Positions 1 through 12,769 of a DNA stretch of 64,000 nucleotides are shown here, piece after piece. The stretch spans positions 7,880,423 to 7,944,422 of the forward strand of contig JALIRH010000023.1 in assembly GCA_023055505.1 (NCBI GenBank), in the 5' to 3' direction. The DNA is from Callipepla californica brunnescens. Taxonomy: Eukaryota > Chordata > Aves > Galliformes > Odontophoridae. A program made the position numbers and the translations under genes. Position 1 is the first letter of the stretch. Each line of letters opens with the position of its first letter. The notes beneath the pieces are model-generated. The model did no database searches. It was not told where the DNA came from and saw only the letters and a list, made by a program, of their open reading frames with translations.

Positions 1-268
1 GGCCAGGAGCCCTGCGACGCTGGGAGCCGGCGGCTGCAGAACTGCGCTGGAGTTGAGTTCGGGGTTAACTCCGCTCTGTGCCCCTGCGGGCTTTTAACGC
101 CCCTTGCGCATCTGGAAACAGAAACGAATGGAGCCTTTTGAAAAGTATTCTTGCTGTGTGTACGCCATCAGGGGGAAATGATCCGCTTTGAACGCGCCTG
201 GAAGGTGCCCACTGCCCAGAAAAGGAAAAGGAGAGAAAGAGGGGAGAAAAAATAAGGGAGGAAGTGAT

Positions 269-1039
269 GGAGGGAGGAAGGGAAAGGGAAAGGGAAAGGG
301 AAAGGGAAAGGGAAAGGGAAAGGAAAGGGAAAGGGAAAAGGGAAAGGGAAAGGGAAAGGGAAAGGGAAAGGGAAAGGGGAAAGGGAAAGGGAAAGGGAAA
401 GGAGGGGAGGGGAGGGGAGGGAAAGGGAAAGGGAAAGGGAAAGGGAAAGGGAAAGGGAAAGGGAAAGGGAAAGGGAAAGGGAAAGGGAAAGGGAAAGGGA
501 AAGGGAAAGGGAAAGGGAAAGGGAAAGGGAAAGGGAAAGGGAAAGGGAAAGGAGGGGAGGGGAGGGGAGGGAAAGGGAAAGGGAAAGGGAAAGGGAAAGG
601 GAAAGGGAAAGGGAAAGGGAAAGGGAGAAGGGAAAGGGAAAGGGAAAGGGAAAGGGAAAGGGAAAGGGAAAGGAGGGGAGGGGAGGGGAGGGGAGGGGAG
701 GGGAGGGGAGGGGAGGGGAGGGGAGGGGAGGGGGAGGGGAGGGGAGGGGAGGGGAGGGGGAGGGGAGGGGAGGGGAGGGGAGGGGAGGGGAGGGGAGGGG
801 GAGGGGAGGGGGGAGGGGAGGGGAGGGGAGGGGAGGGGAGGGGGAGGGGAGGGGAGGGGAGGGGAGGGGAGGGGAGGGGAGGGGAGGGGAGGGGAGGGGA
901 GGGGAGGGGAGGGGAGGGAAGGGAAGGGAAGGGAAGGGAAGGGAAGGGAAGGGAAGGGAAGGGAAGGGAAGGGAAGGGAAGGGAAGGGAAGGGAAGGGAA
1001 GGGAAGGGAAGGGAAGGGAAGGGAAGGGAAGGGAAGGGA
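269..1039 (+). repeat. 771-bp uninterrupted purine tract: (GGGAAA)n, (GGGGA)n, (GGGAA)n
   Basis: Every base from 269 to 1039 is A or G. Blocks of GGGAAA units (about 280-670, interrupted at 400-420 and 550-570 by GGGGA units) pass into GGGGA units (about 674-917) and then pure GGGAA units (918-1038). The adjacent unit types look like successive single-base expansions of one ancestral purine satellite. The long ORFs across it encode only Gly/Lys/Arg/Glu or Pro/Ser/Phe repeats and are artefacts. Confidence 0.98.
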
Positions 1040-1961
1040 TCCAAACCCCGACCTTCTATTCTATCCAGTGCCACAAAACCCGTACCGGGGCAGCCCCGAG
1101 TGCTGCTTTTGCAGGGCAGAACCGGGTCCGAAGGGCCACGGAGCTATCTCTATGAACCCTTATGAATTTTCTCCTGGAAGGGAAAGCAGGGTAATAAACT
1201 GTGAGAATTTGGACTCGATGGTCCTTAAGTGCCCCTCCCAAGTCGGGATATTCTGTGATTTAAATCTGGGACTCAGCATATTTAAGTTCAACAGGTTTTA
1301 TTCCCTCCTCTTTAAAGATCTCCGAGAAAGCCGGGCAGCTTCCCTTCCTCTGACACGCACGTATGCGAGTTAAACAAGAGTTGTGACGCGGGGCTACACC
1401 TCAAAACGAACGGCTGCGCACCCCGCAGCGAGAGCAGCGGGGCCGCGTTCTGCCCCCGTGGAATCCTCTGCTGTGGTTTTAACGGCTTCAGAAGCAATCG
1501 GGTGATGACTCCAAGCCTGACAGACCACTTTGTCTCTCCATCCCCCTCCTTCAGTTCTGGAGTTCGTCAGTGTCTCCGCGCCACTTCGCAAAGAGCTTCA
1601 CTGGTTCGTTAAGTCGGAAGTTATAGTCACATACCCCAGCACTTAAAATGATTACAATAATCATAGAAGTAATAATACAAATAATAATAGAAAATATAAA
1701 AAGGTGTACTGACGTTTCAGTACCTCCTGAAACTGCTTTGAAGAAGCAACAGCCCGATTTGTGGTTGATCTCAGCAGACGGAGGATGGTCCGAAGGAGAA
1801 AGCGAGTGCCCGTGGGCAATGACTGTGTATGAGCGGAGTAAGGAAAAGGGGGAAGTGCGAATTCCAGAGCTGGAGCGTGAGTGCTTCACTTCTCAGCAGA
1901 GACACGCAGAGCGCTGATCTCTACCAGGTGCTCTGATCTGAAAGGAAGTCAGTCCTTTTAA
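1040..1961. other. spacer between the purine and pyrimidine tracts
   Basis: Mixed-composition unique sequence with scattered CpG. It includes an AT-rich ATAATA stretch at about 1655-1700. No ORF, RNA or repeat that I can support. Confidence 0.6.
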
Positions 1962-2426
1962 TTTCTCCTTTCTTTCTTTCCTTCTTTCCTTCTTTCCTTC
2001 TTTCCTTCTTTCTTTTTTTTCTTCCTTTCTTTCCTTCCTTCCTTCCTTCCTTCCCTTCCTTCCTTCCTTTCCTTTCCTTCCTTCCTTCCTTCTTTCCTTT
2101 CCTTTCCTTCCTTCCTTCCTTCCTTCCTTCCTTCCTTCCTTCCTTCCTTCCTTCCTTCCTTCCTTCCTTCCTTCCTTCCTTCCTTCCTTCCTTCCTTCCT
2201 TCCTTCCTTCCTTCCTTCCTTCCTTCCTTCCTTCCTTCCTTCCTTCCTTCTTCCTTCCTTCCTTCCTTCCTTCCTTCCTTCCTTCCTTCCTTCCTTCCTT
2301 CCTTCCTTCCTTCCTTCCTTCCTTCCTTCCTTCCTTCCTTCCTTCCTTCCTTCCTTCCTTCCTTCCTTCCTTCCCTCTCTTTCTTTCTCTCTTTCTTTCC
2401 TCTCTTTCTTTCTCTCTTTCTTTCTT

Positions 2427-2457
<31 letters not shown>

Positions 2458-2462
2458 CTTTC
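1962..2462 (+). repeat. 501-bp uninterrupted pyrimidine tract, mainly (TTCC)n
   Basis: Every base from 1962 to 2462 is C or T. TTTC/TTCC mixtures at the left pass into nearly pure TTCC from about 2106 to 2374, then TTTC and (TC)n to the end. An ORF on the - strand reads as Lys/Glu/Arg/Gly repeats and is an artefact. Confidence 0.98.
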
Positions 2463-5400
2463 ATAAATAATTTAGAAGACAAACGTTTTGGCCAACATCA
2501 GAACAGATGCTATACATATCAATAGCTAATTTTTCTCTGTTAATTTAAATAATTATAACTTGCAATTCACTCTGACTTCGCAGACTGTATTAAGCACATC
2601 GTTCGTTTCACTTACATAGAAATGAACCACCGATTAAGAAATGAGGACAACCACTGAACATAGAAGACGGCGTTTACTATCTATTTGTTTTATTTATCTT
2701 AAAGCGTTCGAATATGCTTTAACGTCGTCTAAGTAATTTAACTCCTCCTTGGTGATCTTATTTTGATGCCATCGACACATTCTCTCCCTCTGCTGTTTTT
2801 TGTCGGCGGGTGCGATTTGGCAGTTATCTCCCTCGCAGCTTCCGGCGAAATACGCACCTGCTTTACAACCCTTAACAGAGTTTCAGTTTGTTCGCAAATC
2901 AATGGGACACCTAAGTACACATAACCGCCCTAAAACTCTCTGAGCCGTTCGGCGCTAGTTTTCTCTCTGCCGGATCCCGCAGAGCCCCGTGGAATGGGTA
3001 CACCGCACCGCGAGGGTGTCCTGGATGACACTCGTGGTGCGCTGCCACCGCCTCTGTATAGGGAAAGAGCTCCGGTTGCTGCTGCCCCGACGACGAGAGT
3101 GGGGCCAGGTGCGCCCACTGCAAACCCACGCAGGGCTCTCTGCACCCACTCGCGGAGTTGGGACCACCCCACCCTCCTCGTGCCCCAGCCCGATTGGGGC
3201 TGTCCCACCCTCGGGCTGCTTGAGGGGGACGGGAGGGGAGGAGGCGGGAGGGGATCCACATCTCATCCCGGCGTGGGGCAGCACCTCAGCCGCCCCTCCT
3301 CTTCCTCCCCCTTCTCACCCTCTCCTCTCCTCTGATTTAGGAACACAGCGATGAAAAAGTCCGGAACTTTTCGTCCCGGGGACGATTGTCCGTTCCTCTG
3401 TCAGAACAGCACGTCCTGGGGGAGGACAGCTGCCTTCTCCGAGGATGTGGACTTGGGACGTAGGGCGGTGTGTGTGTGATTCACGCGTTTACTAGGAGTG
3501 TCAAAGCGATGCCCGGAGGTTTAATAAAATATTCCACAGCCGTGTGCCCAAGGTCTGGCCCCAGTGTGAGGGGTCAATGCGGCGTTATTTGACCGAATAG
3601 GGGGGATATAAGAAGCATAACGAAAGCAGAGCGGACGCGTTTTCTCTAGCTGAAGCCTTTTTGGGATCCGCTGAGATAAAGAGCCACAGCTCCTGGAGGG
3701 CAGCGAGGGAGCACGGCGGCTTGGCGGAGTCGCGGTTAATGAAGGACTGATATTAACGTAAGTGGATGGATGGATGAATGGATGGATGGATGGATGGATG
3801 GATGGATGGATGGATGGATGGATGGATAAATGGATGCAGAAAAAAAAAAAAACTGCAGGTCTCACTCTCTCACTTTTACTCACAAGAGGGATGGGACACC
3901 GCGATCCCGGGGATACCCAGGTCTGAGTGTTCCCTGTAGGGTTGAGAGCGCAGAATGATACCGAACACGCAGAGCGGGGCGGTGATCCCTGCTTTGGGAG
4001 CAGTGTCTCCCCCCCACCCCTCCCCACCCTCGACGTTTCCCGGCCGGAGCCCACAGCTCTATGAGCTGTCTAAGTTGATTTCATACGCGCGATACATGAC
4101 GTGGACGCAGAGGAGACGCGATGTGATGCACGGGAACGGGGACGGCGGCCCCGCCAGATGTCGCCACGGGGCCGCGAGTGAGCATCAAAGCAACCCCGCA
4201 GCTAAAGCACAGCGAGAAGCTTTATGGCTGTTCTCCACGGCCGCGAAAGACGTGAGAGAAGTAATGTCTCTTTTCAAACCCCACCTTTACTGATGGGGAA
4301 AAATTGAAACCCGCAGCTCCACACGAGGGGTGGTTCTCCGAGGTGTGGGTGCCTGTCTGTAGTTCCGTGGCTGTGCCTCCTCCTCCTGCTCCCCAAATTC
4401 ATGTTTTCTGATCGGGGGTTGGGAGGGCTCCTACCCGGAGTGGGTGCAACCTTGCAGGTGTGTCACTATACGCGCTTAATGCTTTTGTGCAAGGAAATCC
4501 AAATTATGTTGTTTTGCTTTATTATTTATTTATTCATTCATTCATTCATTCTTCTTTTCTTCAGTTCATTCCATCCTTTTTATTACGGGGGTGTATATAT
4601 ATATTTTTTCTGTACTCTAATTTTTGTTGTTTCACCCAAAATTACTTGGGAAATCGTTCCGCACGTTTTCACTCCTCGCCCTGGGTTTTAAACCTTGCTG
4701 TGGGGGTGGGGGAAAGCGGAGGGAAGGAGAAAGGAAAATCCCGTCTCTGCATGGCCGTTCTTCCCTCCACTGGCAGCCCCTGAGCGCAAGTGCACAGCTT
4801 GAGCAGTGCAGAAGGTCGGTGGGGCCGAATCCTTGTTGAAAAAATGCAGAGTACTCGTGAGGGAGGAGTGCGGCCGTGGGCAGCACTTTGAAAAATAAAT
4901 AAATAAATAGCAATAATAATAATTTATCAAATTCCCCGTTCACCTGCGCGAGTATTGATTCCTCCGCTATAACTGAATGTTCTTTGCACCCCGTCCCCAG
5001 AAATCTCCAACTTTGCAGGCTCCCACAGAGCGTGTGTGTGGGGTGCGGTTATTGTCACTGCCTCACCGCCCTCGGTCTGGTCCCTTTATCCCGGTGGGGG
5101 TTTACAGAGAAGGAAGAGGAGGAGGAGGAGGATGGGGAGGAAGAGGAGGGCTCTGCACAGCGGTGACGCCAGCCGCAGGTGTACCTGCTCTGACTGATGG
5201 AGGCAGCGAGGTTTGGCCCCCACCTGTGAGAGTGATGTGCAGGGCTGTGGGGAGTGCGAGAACGGACCTAAGGAACGCCTGCTCCCCTACATTCTTTCTG
5301 TATTATTATCTTTATTTCGATGCTTTGCGTGGAGCCATCTGACGTCGTTGGGCCACGGAAGATACCACCACCTCGCCGTGGGGACGGTAAAGCTGGAAAT

Positions 5401-6701
5401 ACACAGAGAAACACTGAAGGATTGTTGTTGCGGAGCAGTGCTGGGTCACACAGACCAAGCGTGGCACCCTCCTCCTTATTAAAGTGCATGTATCTTTCAT
5501 ACTTATTGATAGATGTATATAAGCATGTAAGCATATGTATATGTATAATTTGTGTGTCTATAGGTATGCACAGAAGCACGTATAGAAGCACATACGTATA
5601 TGCACAAGAACATATGACAGTCTTTGCAGAGGGCTAACTTTAGACCCTTGCTCCCATGCAGCTAAGCCATTCCTACAGTAATTTAATGTATTAAATTACG
5701 TACTTAGACATCTTTAGCAACAACAACAACAATAATAAAAATAATAAAAGGAAAGGAAAATATGTGTAGGGGCAGCGTTAACTCGTCTAAAACTATGCTA
5801 TCCCTGAGTTGCACAAAGAGAGGAGTGTTCCGGCTTTAATCGGGTTTAAATTACTGTTTATTCCTTAATAGCCACCGTCCCACTAAGGTAAATCACAATG
5901 TACCAGCCCCGTTTGGAATGTTGTTCGGGGCCTACATATCTTCGGACAGTGGAAACGCAGCGCTGCCTGCCACGTTGTGGACCGGCCCTGAAAATGTCAA
6001 TTTGGGATGCTTTGTTTTGCTGTGGTTTTATTTTTCGTATGTTTTCTCTAAAGAATTAGGCAGTCGGTTCAAATCTACGTGCCTTACGATGACAGCTGAT
6101 ATATTCAACAATACATTTAATAATGTAAAGGCTGCTGGAGCACAAAATGTCCCCGAGAGGAGCTCTGTGTCCCCCGCGGCTTCAGGGAAATCTTTCAAAG
6201 CAAATGCTTCCCGAGTCAAGCTAGATGCAGGCACGTCTGTAGGCCGTGCTCCGGCAGTGAGGCATCACAAATCCACCGGAATAGTGCTCGCTATTCCCGC
6301 CCACATCCCCCGGTACCTCCACGCAGTGCATCTCCCGGGAGGGAGGTGGGAAAGACGAAGGAGGAAAGGTGTCAGCTTTTGATTCTTTTAAACGAAAGGA
6401 AAGATGAAAGGAGGAGTGATAGATGATGCTAACTTCCAGCAAACTGCGTCTATGTACCTCCGCGTCTGCATCTGTATTGAAAATAACGCGCGGCGCAGCC
6501 AACGGGAGCGGCGGGAGCAAGTGAGCCCGTTCCTCCGACATCCCCGCGGTCCCATCTCGGGGCCTCCTCCTCGCTGCTGCCGATGCTGCCGGCCCACGGG
6601 GCCGCCGGGTTTCTTCCCTCCGCCAAACGCGATAACCAGGACCACGCAGCGACCGCGCCGGGACCTGCGCCCGCTGCTGACAACGGGTGGATTTGCATAT
6701 C
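2463..6701. other. CpG-moderate non-coding sequence
   Basis: Apart from the GGAT repeat, this holds moderately CpG-rich stretches (about 2930-3330 and 4000-4250) and AT-richer parts, including (TTCA)-like units near 4530-4555, AATAAT runs near 4900-4920 and TATATG words near 5515-5605. The stretch 5910-6250 has balanced composition and few simple repeats, as conserved regulatory sequence often has. No gene was recognised; the ORFs here are short and featureless. Confidence 0.5.
3763..3852 (+). repeat. (GGAT)n microsatellite followed by a poly-A run
   Basis: GGAT units with rare substitutions run from 3763 to 3836, followed by 12-13 A at 3840-3852. The array is likely length-polymorphic. Confidence 0.95.
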
Positions 6702-6726
6702 TTTTTTTTTTTTTTTTTTTTTTTTT
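6702..6726 (+). repeat. poly-T run of 25
   Basis: An uninterrupted T25 homopolymer lies in CpG-rich sequence, about 45 bp before a palindromic CRE (TGACGTCA, 6773-6780). It has no associated element that I can recognise. Confidence 0.9.
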
Positions 6727-7639
6727 AAATGCCCTAATTTCCTCGACGTATGTAAATGCAGAGGACGTAGGGTGACGTCAAAGGACGCGACCCTGCCGCT
6801 AAACCTGAACGTGAACGGGAATGGCGGCGAGGTGGAGACGGTGGAGCCGGGAGCGGGTAGCGGGAGGGCTCCTTCCGCGGCCCCGCAGCTCTACGTCTCC
6901 GTGCAACCCACATGCATTGGCAGAGCATCCCTTCCCCCCACCCCCCGGGGCCCAGCACAAAGCCCACCCCGCCGCCCCGCCCCCTCCCCCCTTATTCATG
7001 TATTGACTGATTTATTTATTTATTTATTTATCTTCCCGTTAATGGAATGCCATTTGCTGTTTCAGTTTCATCAGACGATGAGCGGGAAATAAGAAACTCC
7101 GAACAGCTCAAAAAATGCGCCTATCGCCCTCTCCAAAAATGATGCGCGGTGGAGCTCGGCCCTGCACCCCTTATAGAGGCGGCCGTGCTTCGGTGGCACC
7201 TGCGAGGCTGGAAGGGGCTGCGAAAGGACTGGAAGCGGCCGTGTCACGAGCACGGCGGGGGAGGGAATAAGGGCGGCTTCACACTGCTTCCCTCCCCAGT
7301 CCCCCTATCCCCACCCCCGTCATTTTCCTTTACCCTTCCTGCCCTGGTGGCTCTGCAATTTGCGGGGATGCTGGAAGGAGTTTCAGCTGCGACACTGAAT
7401 GCCATCAGCGTCCTGAAATTTGCGGGGGCTGTTCTCTATTTGCATCCAAGCCTTCCTCCCTCTTCTCACGGCGTCTATTTGCCGTGATGCCTTCGGAGCA
7501 CCTAATTGCACCTTGGCACGGTGTCTCCGATCTGCGCACGCCGCTTCTCTCCTCCTTTGAACTCAAAGAGCCGAACCGGGGCATGCCAGTACGGGTGTAT
7601 GTCGGGGCAGAGCGCATCCCCAGAGATCGGGGTTCACCC

Positions 7640-8135
7640 TTCGCACCCGTGCCCACCCCCACCACCCCCCCCGATCCACACAGAGCGCCCTTTGTACCGC
7701 CGCACTGCCGGGGGTGGGGGTGGGGGGGTGGTCCCGGCGCGTGGGCGAAAGGAGGAGGCAGTCCCCTACTGGCATGTATACACACACGTGTACATACGTA
7801 TACGCGTGTGTGCGTGGCTGCGATAGGCGCACACACACCTCCGGCTGTCGGCCCGCCCCCAGCCCCCCACCACCTGCCCACGCCACCGCGGACGTCGCGC
7901 GCGGCCGCCACCGGCCCGCCCCGAAAAGGGCAGGGGGGGGGAACCGTCCTGACGGCCCCCACCTCCTCCCGCCCTCGGCTCCGCTCCGCGCACCCAAACT
8001 TCCGCCCCCACGCCCTAAAACGCGGCGGATCCACGCAGATCGCGCGCCTCTGGTTCGCGAGAAGCAGCGGCGGAGCTGGGGGAGACGTGCGGGCGGGAGG
8101 GCACGCTGCGTGGCAGCGGCAGCGGGAAGAGGCAC
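7640..8135. promoter_or_regulatory. CpG-island-like cluster
   Basis: A G+C-rich, CpG-dense block with Sp1-like GGGCGG/CCGCCC and poly-C/poly-G runs, and a short alternating CA/TG/CG stretch at about 7780-7835 of potential Z-DNA character. Long overlapping ORFs on both strands here are products of low stop-codon density and have no recognisable domain. Function is inferred only from composition. Confidence 0.35.
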
Positions 8136-9800
8136 CTCCCTTTTTTCCCTTTTCTCCTTAAGGATTCTAACCTTTTTATATTATTAATAATAATATCGCT
8201 ATTATTATTATTATTATTGCTATTGTCGACCAGCTGTTTGGGTCAGAGAAAAGTTACCCAGAGGGGCAATGCCACGCAGAGACAGCACTCGGCAGGAGCC
8301 GCTCTTCAGATCTTGGCTGGAGGAAGGCACCCATTAAAAACTCCACCGTTCGCTGCATTTTTAAGTTCCCAAAGAAACGCGCGCTGCTTTTCCTTTTCTC
8401 CTTGGAAGACGCAAACGATGGGTTTTCTTTAGGCATTTCTAATTTGTTCCGTCTGTCAGAGCGGCGCTGAGAGAGGTTCGGTGCAAATTCATTATCTCTA
8501 GCAACGCGCAGCGCGGAGCAGGAACTGAAAAAGACCGTGGCAATGGGGTGAACAATGGGGCTTCAGTTCGTCGGTAACAAAAGCTGTGGGGAAATCGGTT
8601 GGGTTTCAGAGCACGTCCTCCCCGGCAGAGAGGGCTGGACTAGACCTTGGCCAACCCCCCCCCCCCCAAAAAAAAAAAAAAACAAAACAAAACAACTTGA
8701 GGAGCATCTCACGCGGGACTTCACTTTCTACTCCGGGATGTAAGAGGCAATATGGAAAAAAAAGAGAGGGAGGAGAGGGGGGGACCAGAAAACTTTCTGC
8801 GATCGTCTCCCGTTTTTCTGGATAGAGGATGCCGAGCAGCTTTAGGGCCGTTTTTCTCAAGAACCTCACCGTGGAGCTACGCGGAACTTTTACAGCAGGA
8901 TGAGGATGGTGGAACGACGTGAATCCGTGGAAATTTGCCTGTAGGGATCTTTGTGTGTGCCTTACCGCCAGGACCGGGGGGGAGAGCCCCCCCACCCTCG
9001 GACCCGCAGCGATGTGAGTACCGCGGGGGGGGGGTCCCGAGTCCGGACCTGTTGGTCACGGAGCGTGGAAACCGCCTTCAGCGGCAGCGCTGTGCGCGGT
9101 TCACGGAGCCGCGTGGACGCGAGAGGTGCTGCGGGCAGCGACATCGGCCTGCGACAGCACTCTCTATGTAGAGTCTGTTTGCGAGCTATATTTAAATATA
9201 TGCAAATACATACTCTAGAGATGTCAGGGGTGCGAGGAATTACCCTCCGCTGTCTGTATATCCTCCGTTCTATCGCGGCCTGCGCTGTGCGAAGGGCCAC
9301 GGGAGCAGAGCACGCATCCCTGGCGTGGGGCGATGTGGAGCTGGATGTTCCGCACGGCCCCGAGCCTGCTGCGTGCGGCCCTACAGTAGTAACATCCCTC
9401 ACCCTGACAACCTCTCTGCGTCGATAAAACGAGTTAAATCTCTTCATCTTAACACGGAATAATCAGGCGCTCCGTAGAAAATAACGTACTTTAAAATATA
9501 TGTATTATTTCGTAACTAAAGATCGTGCAGCTGATGCGATGCAATGAAAGCGTGTGGCTCACTCTGTGTTTATTTACCCCCGCTCCTCTGTCACGCTGTC
9601 AGTACTGACCGCGTCTTCCCCGTGCTCCCGGTCTGAGGGCCCGAAGCAGCGCGGGGTGAGGATCTGTGCACGCTCCGGGATGGAGGCTAGGTGGAGCTCC
9701 GTCCTTCATTAAGGAGCCGCAGCGCTCAGTATGCAAATGTCGTGCCCGCCCCTGTAGTTTTGGCCACTTCCATTCAGCGGCCCAAAACATTCTCTATCCT

Positions 9801-9846
9801 TAATCCCTAAGCAGAGTTATCTATATCCCTAAGCAGAGCTATCTAT
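9801..9846 (+). repeat. two-copy tandem duplication of about 22 bp
   Basis: The unit ATCCCTAAGCAGAGYTATCT occurs twice in tandem, differing by one T/C substitution. It is a small local duplication of unknown role. Confidence 0.8.
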
Positions 9847-10399
9847 AAATTGTCACGGTCTTAATATTATTCCTTTTGTTTTATGTGACTACCGATTGCT
9901 ACATTTAACTTCTCAGACGCTGGAGCACATCACTCGTATCTGTTCTGTATTATGTTGGACCACCTGCAAGAAATGTGGCTGGTTATCTCCCGGCTTAACC
10001 CGGAGCCGAGCCCGCTGGTGGTCCGTTCAATGAGCCCAGACGTTGATAGACGCGGAGCACCCATACACCCATCTGTTCACATACACGCGATGAGCAAGAA
10101 CCAAACAGTAGAAGTATTTAAATCACGATCCTTTGCTTCTTTTGTGGTTATTTTTCAGACGTAAACACCGCAGACAGGAGCACAGGGGATGACATCCAAA
10201 GGCACGACACGGTAATACTTTTTCCTTCTTAAAGCCGGACGGGGCTCAATGTGTGTTACACCGATTTCATAAACACGCGGTGCTTAGCAGCGCGCATTGC
10301 TTCCGTGTGTCATTACTGACCGAGTGCGGATTTCATTTGTTTTCCCTTGAGATGCTGCGTAGCTCGCCTGTTCTTGTGGCACAATTCGGACTCGTGCCG

Positions 10400-10800
10400 A
10401 CATCCCCTTGCACGCCAGCAGCAGTACCGCCGCGGGCGCCGGTGCGGTGTGGCACCGCGCTCAGCAGAGGGACGATTAATGGCACCTCTATGGGAAGCGG
10501 CTCTCCTGGCTGCGGGACGCTGCGGGAGCGCTGCCCGCCGCGCCGTGGGTCGTCCCTGCGTGAATTCTGCCCGGCTGTAGCGCGGAGCGGGGTCCGTGCC
10601 GAGCCGCACCTCCTCCAGCAGCTCCTGTGCGGAGTGCCGGCACGGAGCCCGGCTCTGATCGCGTTAATCGGAGCGCCGGGAGCGTGCCTCTTTCGGGCAA
10701 ATAGGGACTGCTTATTCTCGAGAAATCCGTGCGGGATGCTTCTTCTTTACGTCACAGCCATCTGGAGACCTATAAAAAGATTAGACAACAAGCACGGCAG
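10400..10800 (+). promoter_or_regulatory. CpG-rich block followed by a CRE plus TATA-box candidate promoter
   Basis: A CpG-rich block (about 10400-10690) is followed by a CRE-like TTACGTCA at 10747-10754, an E-box-like CATCTG at about 10759, and a TATAAAAAG box at 10771-10779. The order and spacing suit a focused + strand promoter with initiation near 10800. It would lie about 3.4 kb upstream of mir-9-2 on the same strand. Single motifs of this length occur by chance, so this is a candidate only. Confidence 0.25.
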
Positions 10801-12769
10801 TCGCGTTCTGATCTACAGGCCATTAGCAGGAGCTCGTTAGGGAGGCGGGAGGAAAAATGAAACGTTCGGGTTCGGTGTCTCGCATTAAGGGGCATTTGGA
10901 ATAAGCAAGCCTTATCCTGTTGTGTTATCCGGGAATAAAATCGCACGTAGTGTAGACAGCGGCTGTCACCAATTCAGATGTTATTCCTGACAGTCATTGC
11001 AGAGCCGCAAGGCTGCATGAACTTTTCACGAGCTGGAAAACGCTACAGCCCTGCGTGTGTGTGCTGCTCACTGCAGCTATGCGTTTCTGTGGTACTCAGA
11101 ACAAGCGAACACTCTGCGCGGTCTCACCGCGCACGTGTAGATTTCGAGGCCCTGCCAAGTGACCGTGAGCTAGAGAACGTAGCTGGTACTGCTTACAGAC
11201 ATCACGTTGGCTCATTGCCGAAGCTTTCACCACGGGCGTGTTGTGTTTGCTTCTTCAGCCAGTGTGTGAGGAAGCGAGGCGGTGCTGAGTGCAGATCTTC
11301 GTGTTTTAAAGGTACATCTCTGAAACGTGCTATTCGTTTATTTGTTTTCACGCCTAGCGTTCAGCTGTCAATGTGGTCACACGTGTTAAATGCACGCATT
11401 TGTGCGCGTTGACGTGTCTGTGTTGGCAGGCATCATGCACACACGTACGTACGTATGATTTATATATACACACACAGCGGTACAAGGAGCACCTGAACCA
11501 TCGTGTCTCCCGCTGGAAGAATTAAATGAACGAGGTCATAGCCCTGTGTGTGCAGCGCATCCACACCCATCTGATCACTGATCCTGGTGCTTCTGGATAT
11601 TTCCACAAAACAACAACAACAAACCCACATATTTCTATCTGTCCAGCCAGAAAAAAAAAGAAAAACAAAACAAAACGAACCACTATAACTTTAGATAATA
11701 TCGAAATGACCACGTGCCTCCAGATGCGCCAGATGCCCTGCTTGTGCCTCAGCAGCCTTTGTGATAATGAAGAAGCAGAGGAAGTGTAACATAACCCAGT
11801 AAGAACCCTGATCACTCTGTGCAACCAGCTCCTTGCTCTCTCCTACACTCGTGGTGATTTGCAGTGACACCTTTACCGGAACATCTGATGGGCATCACTT
11901 AAATACATACACAAACAAACAAATAAACCCCGAACTCAGGGCCTGAGGATCTGAAAGCACAGATGAGACGCCTCGTCAGTAAAGTGAGCCCTGAATTCAG
12001 GGATTGGTGCCTTCACAGCGTGTATCTGTTTCCTCTTAGGCCTTACCTGTTAAAGGGGACTGCTTTTCCCATTTTCTTGTCTTTGTAGCAGTACCTTATG
12101 ACAAAGAGGTACCGTGCCATTTTACAGTGCAACCACACACCCCTGTACGTGTATTTTAACGTGAAAACGTACATGCACATTCCTGCAGGCAGACAGACGC
12201 ACGTGTATGTAGTTCTCCCATACAGACGTTTGTAATGCAAACAGGTCACGCACTCGCTATAGAGGCAGAAGAACTCGAATCTGTCTCCACTCACTGAAGA
12301 TTTTCACTTTAAAGCCAACAACATATGCAAATATAAGTAGATTTACAAACTGATCCATTGAAGTGTAGGGTGATATATCCTTTATAATTCTAAGCAAAGA
12401 CAGAGCAGGACACACAGGGCTGTGCTACTCTACTCCCCTTAGCAGAGGACTTAAAGCCCTCCTTCCTTAGCAGAGCGGAGCAGTCCGTATTCTGCCTGTG
12501 CTGAATTTTCTGGTGGGCATCCCATACTCACTGCAGCGTGCACGAGCTTCTGAGGTGCATTCATTAATTCCAACAGCAAATAGCGCAGATCCCGGTGAGA
12601 AGATTCACTGTACCATGTAGACTCGGGAGACCTTTAATGTCTGCACTTAAGACTTAGAAAAATTTATACGAGTTACAGCGTTAAATAATTCAAACTATAA
12701 TGTCCTTTTTGGGGGTGGGGGAAGGGGAATTAAGAGATTTAGGTCCTAGAGCCGTGGCAGTTGGGAAGG

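Larger units (their letters stand above)
6727..12769. other. CpG-rich upstream domain of the mir-9-2 locus
   Basis: Alternating CpG-dense and AT-rich non-coding sequence. Besides the clusters listed separately, I note a palindromic CRE TGACGTCA at 6773-6780, a C-run/A-run junction near 8655-8685, and octamer ATGCAAAT motifs near 9199, 9730 and 12323. No exon, tRNA or transposon was recognised. Confidence 0.5.

Noticed and set aside
94..1373. Long ORFs on both strands across the purine tract
   Set aside because: They encode only simple Gly/Lys/Glu/Arg or Pro/Ser/Phe repeats and follow from the absence of stop codons in the satellite.
1958..2482. 174-codon Lys/Glu/Arg/Gly ORF on the - strand
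   Set aside because: A pure translation of the TTCC/TTTC repeat with no other sequence.
3403..3435. RE1/REST-like half sites (ACAGCACG and GGACAGC)
   Set aside because: The spacing is not canonical, the left half matches poorly, and it lies about 11 kb from mir-9-2.
7405..8187. Several 100-225-codon ORFs on both strands
   Set aside because: They overlap each other in a CpG-rich block with few stops, are rich in Pro, Arg, Gly and Ala, and show no domain.
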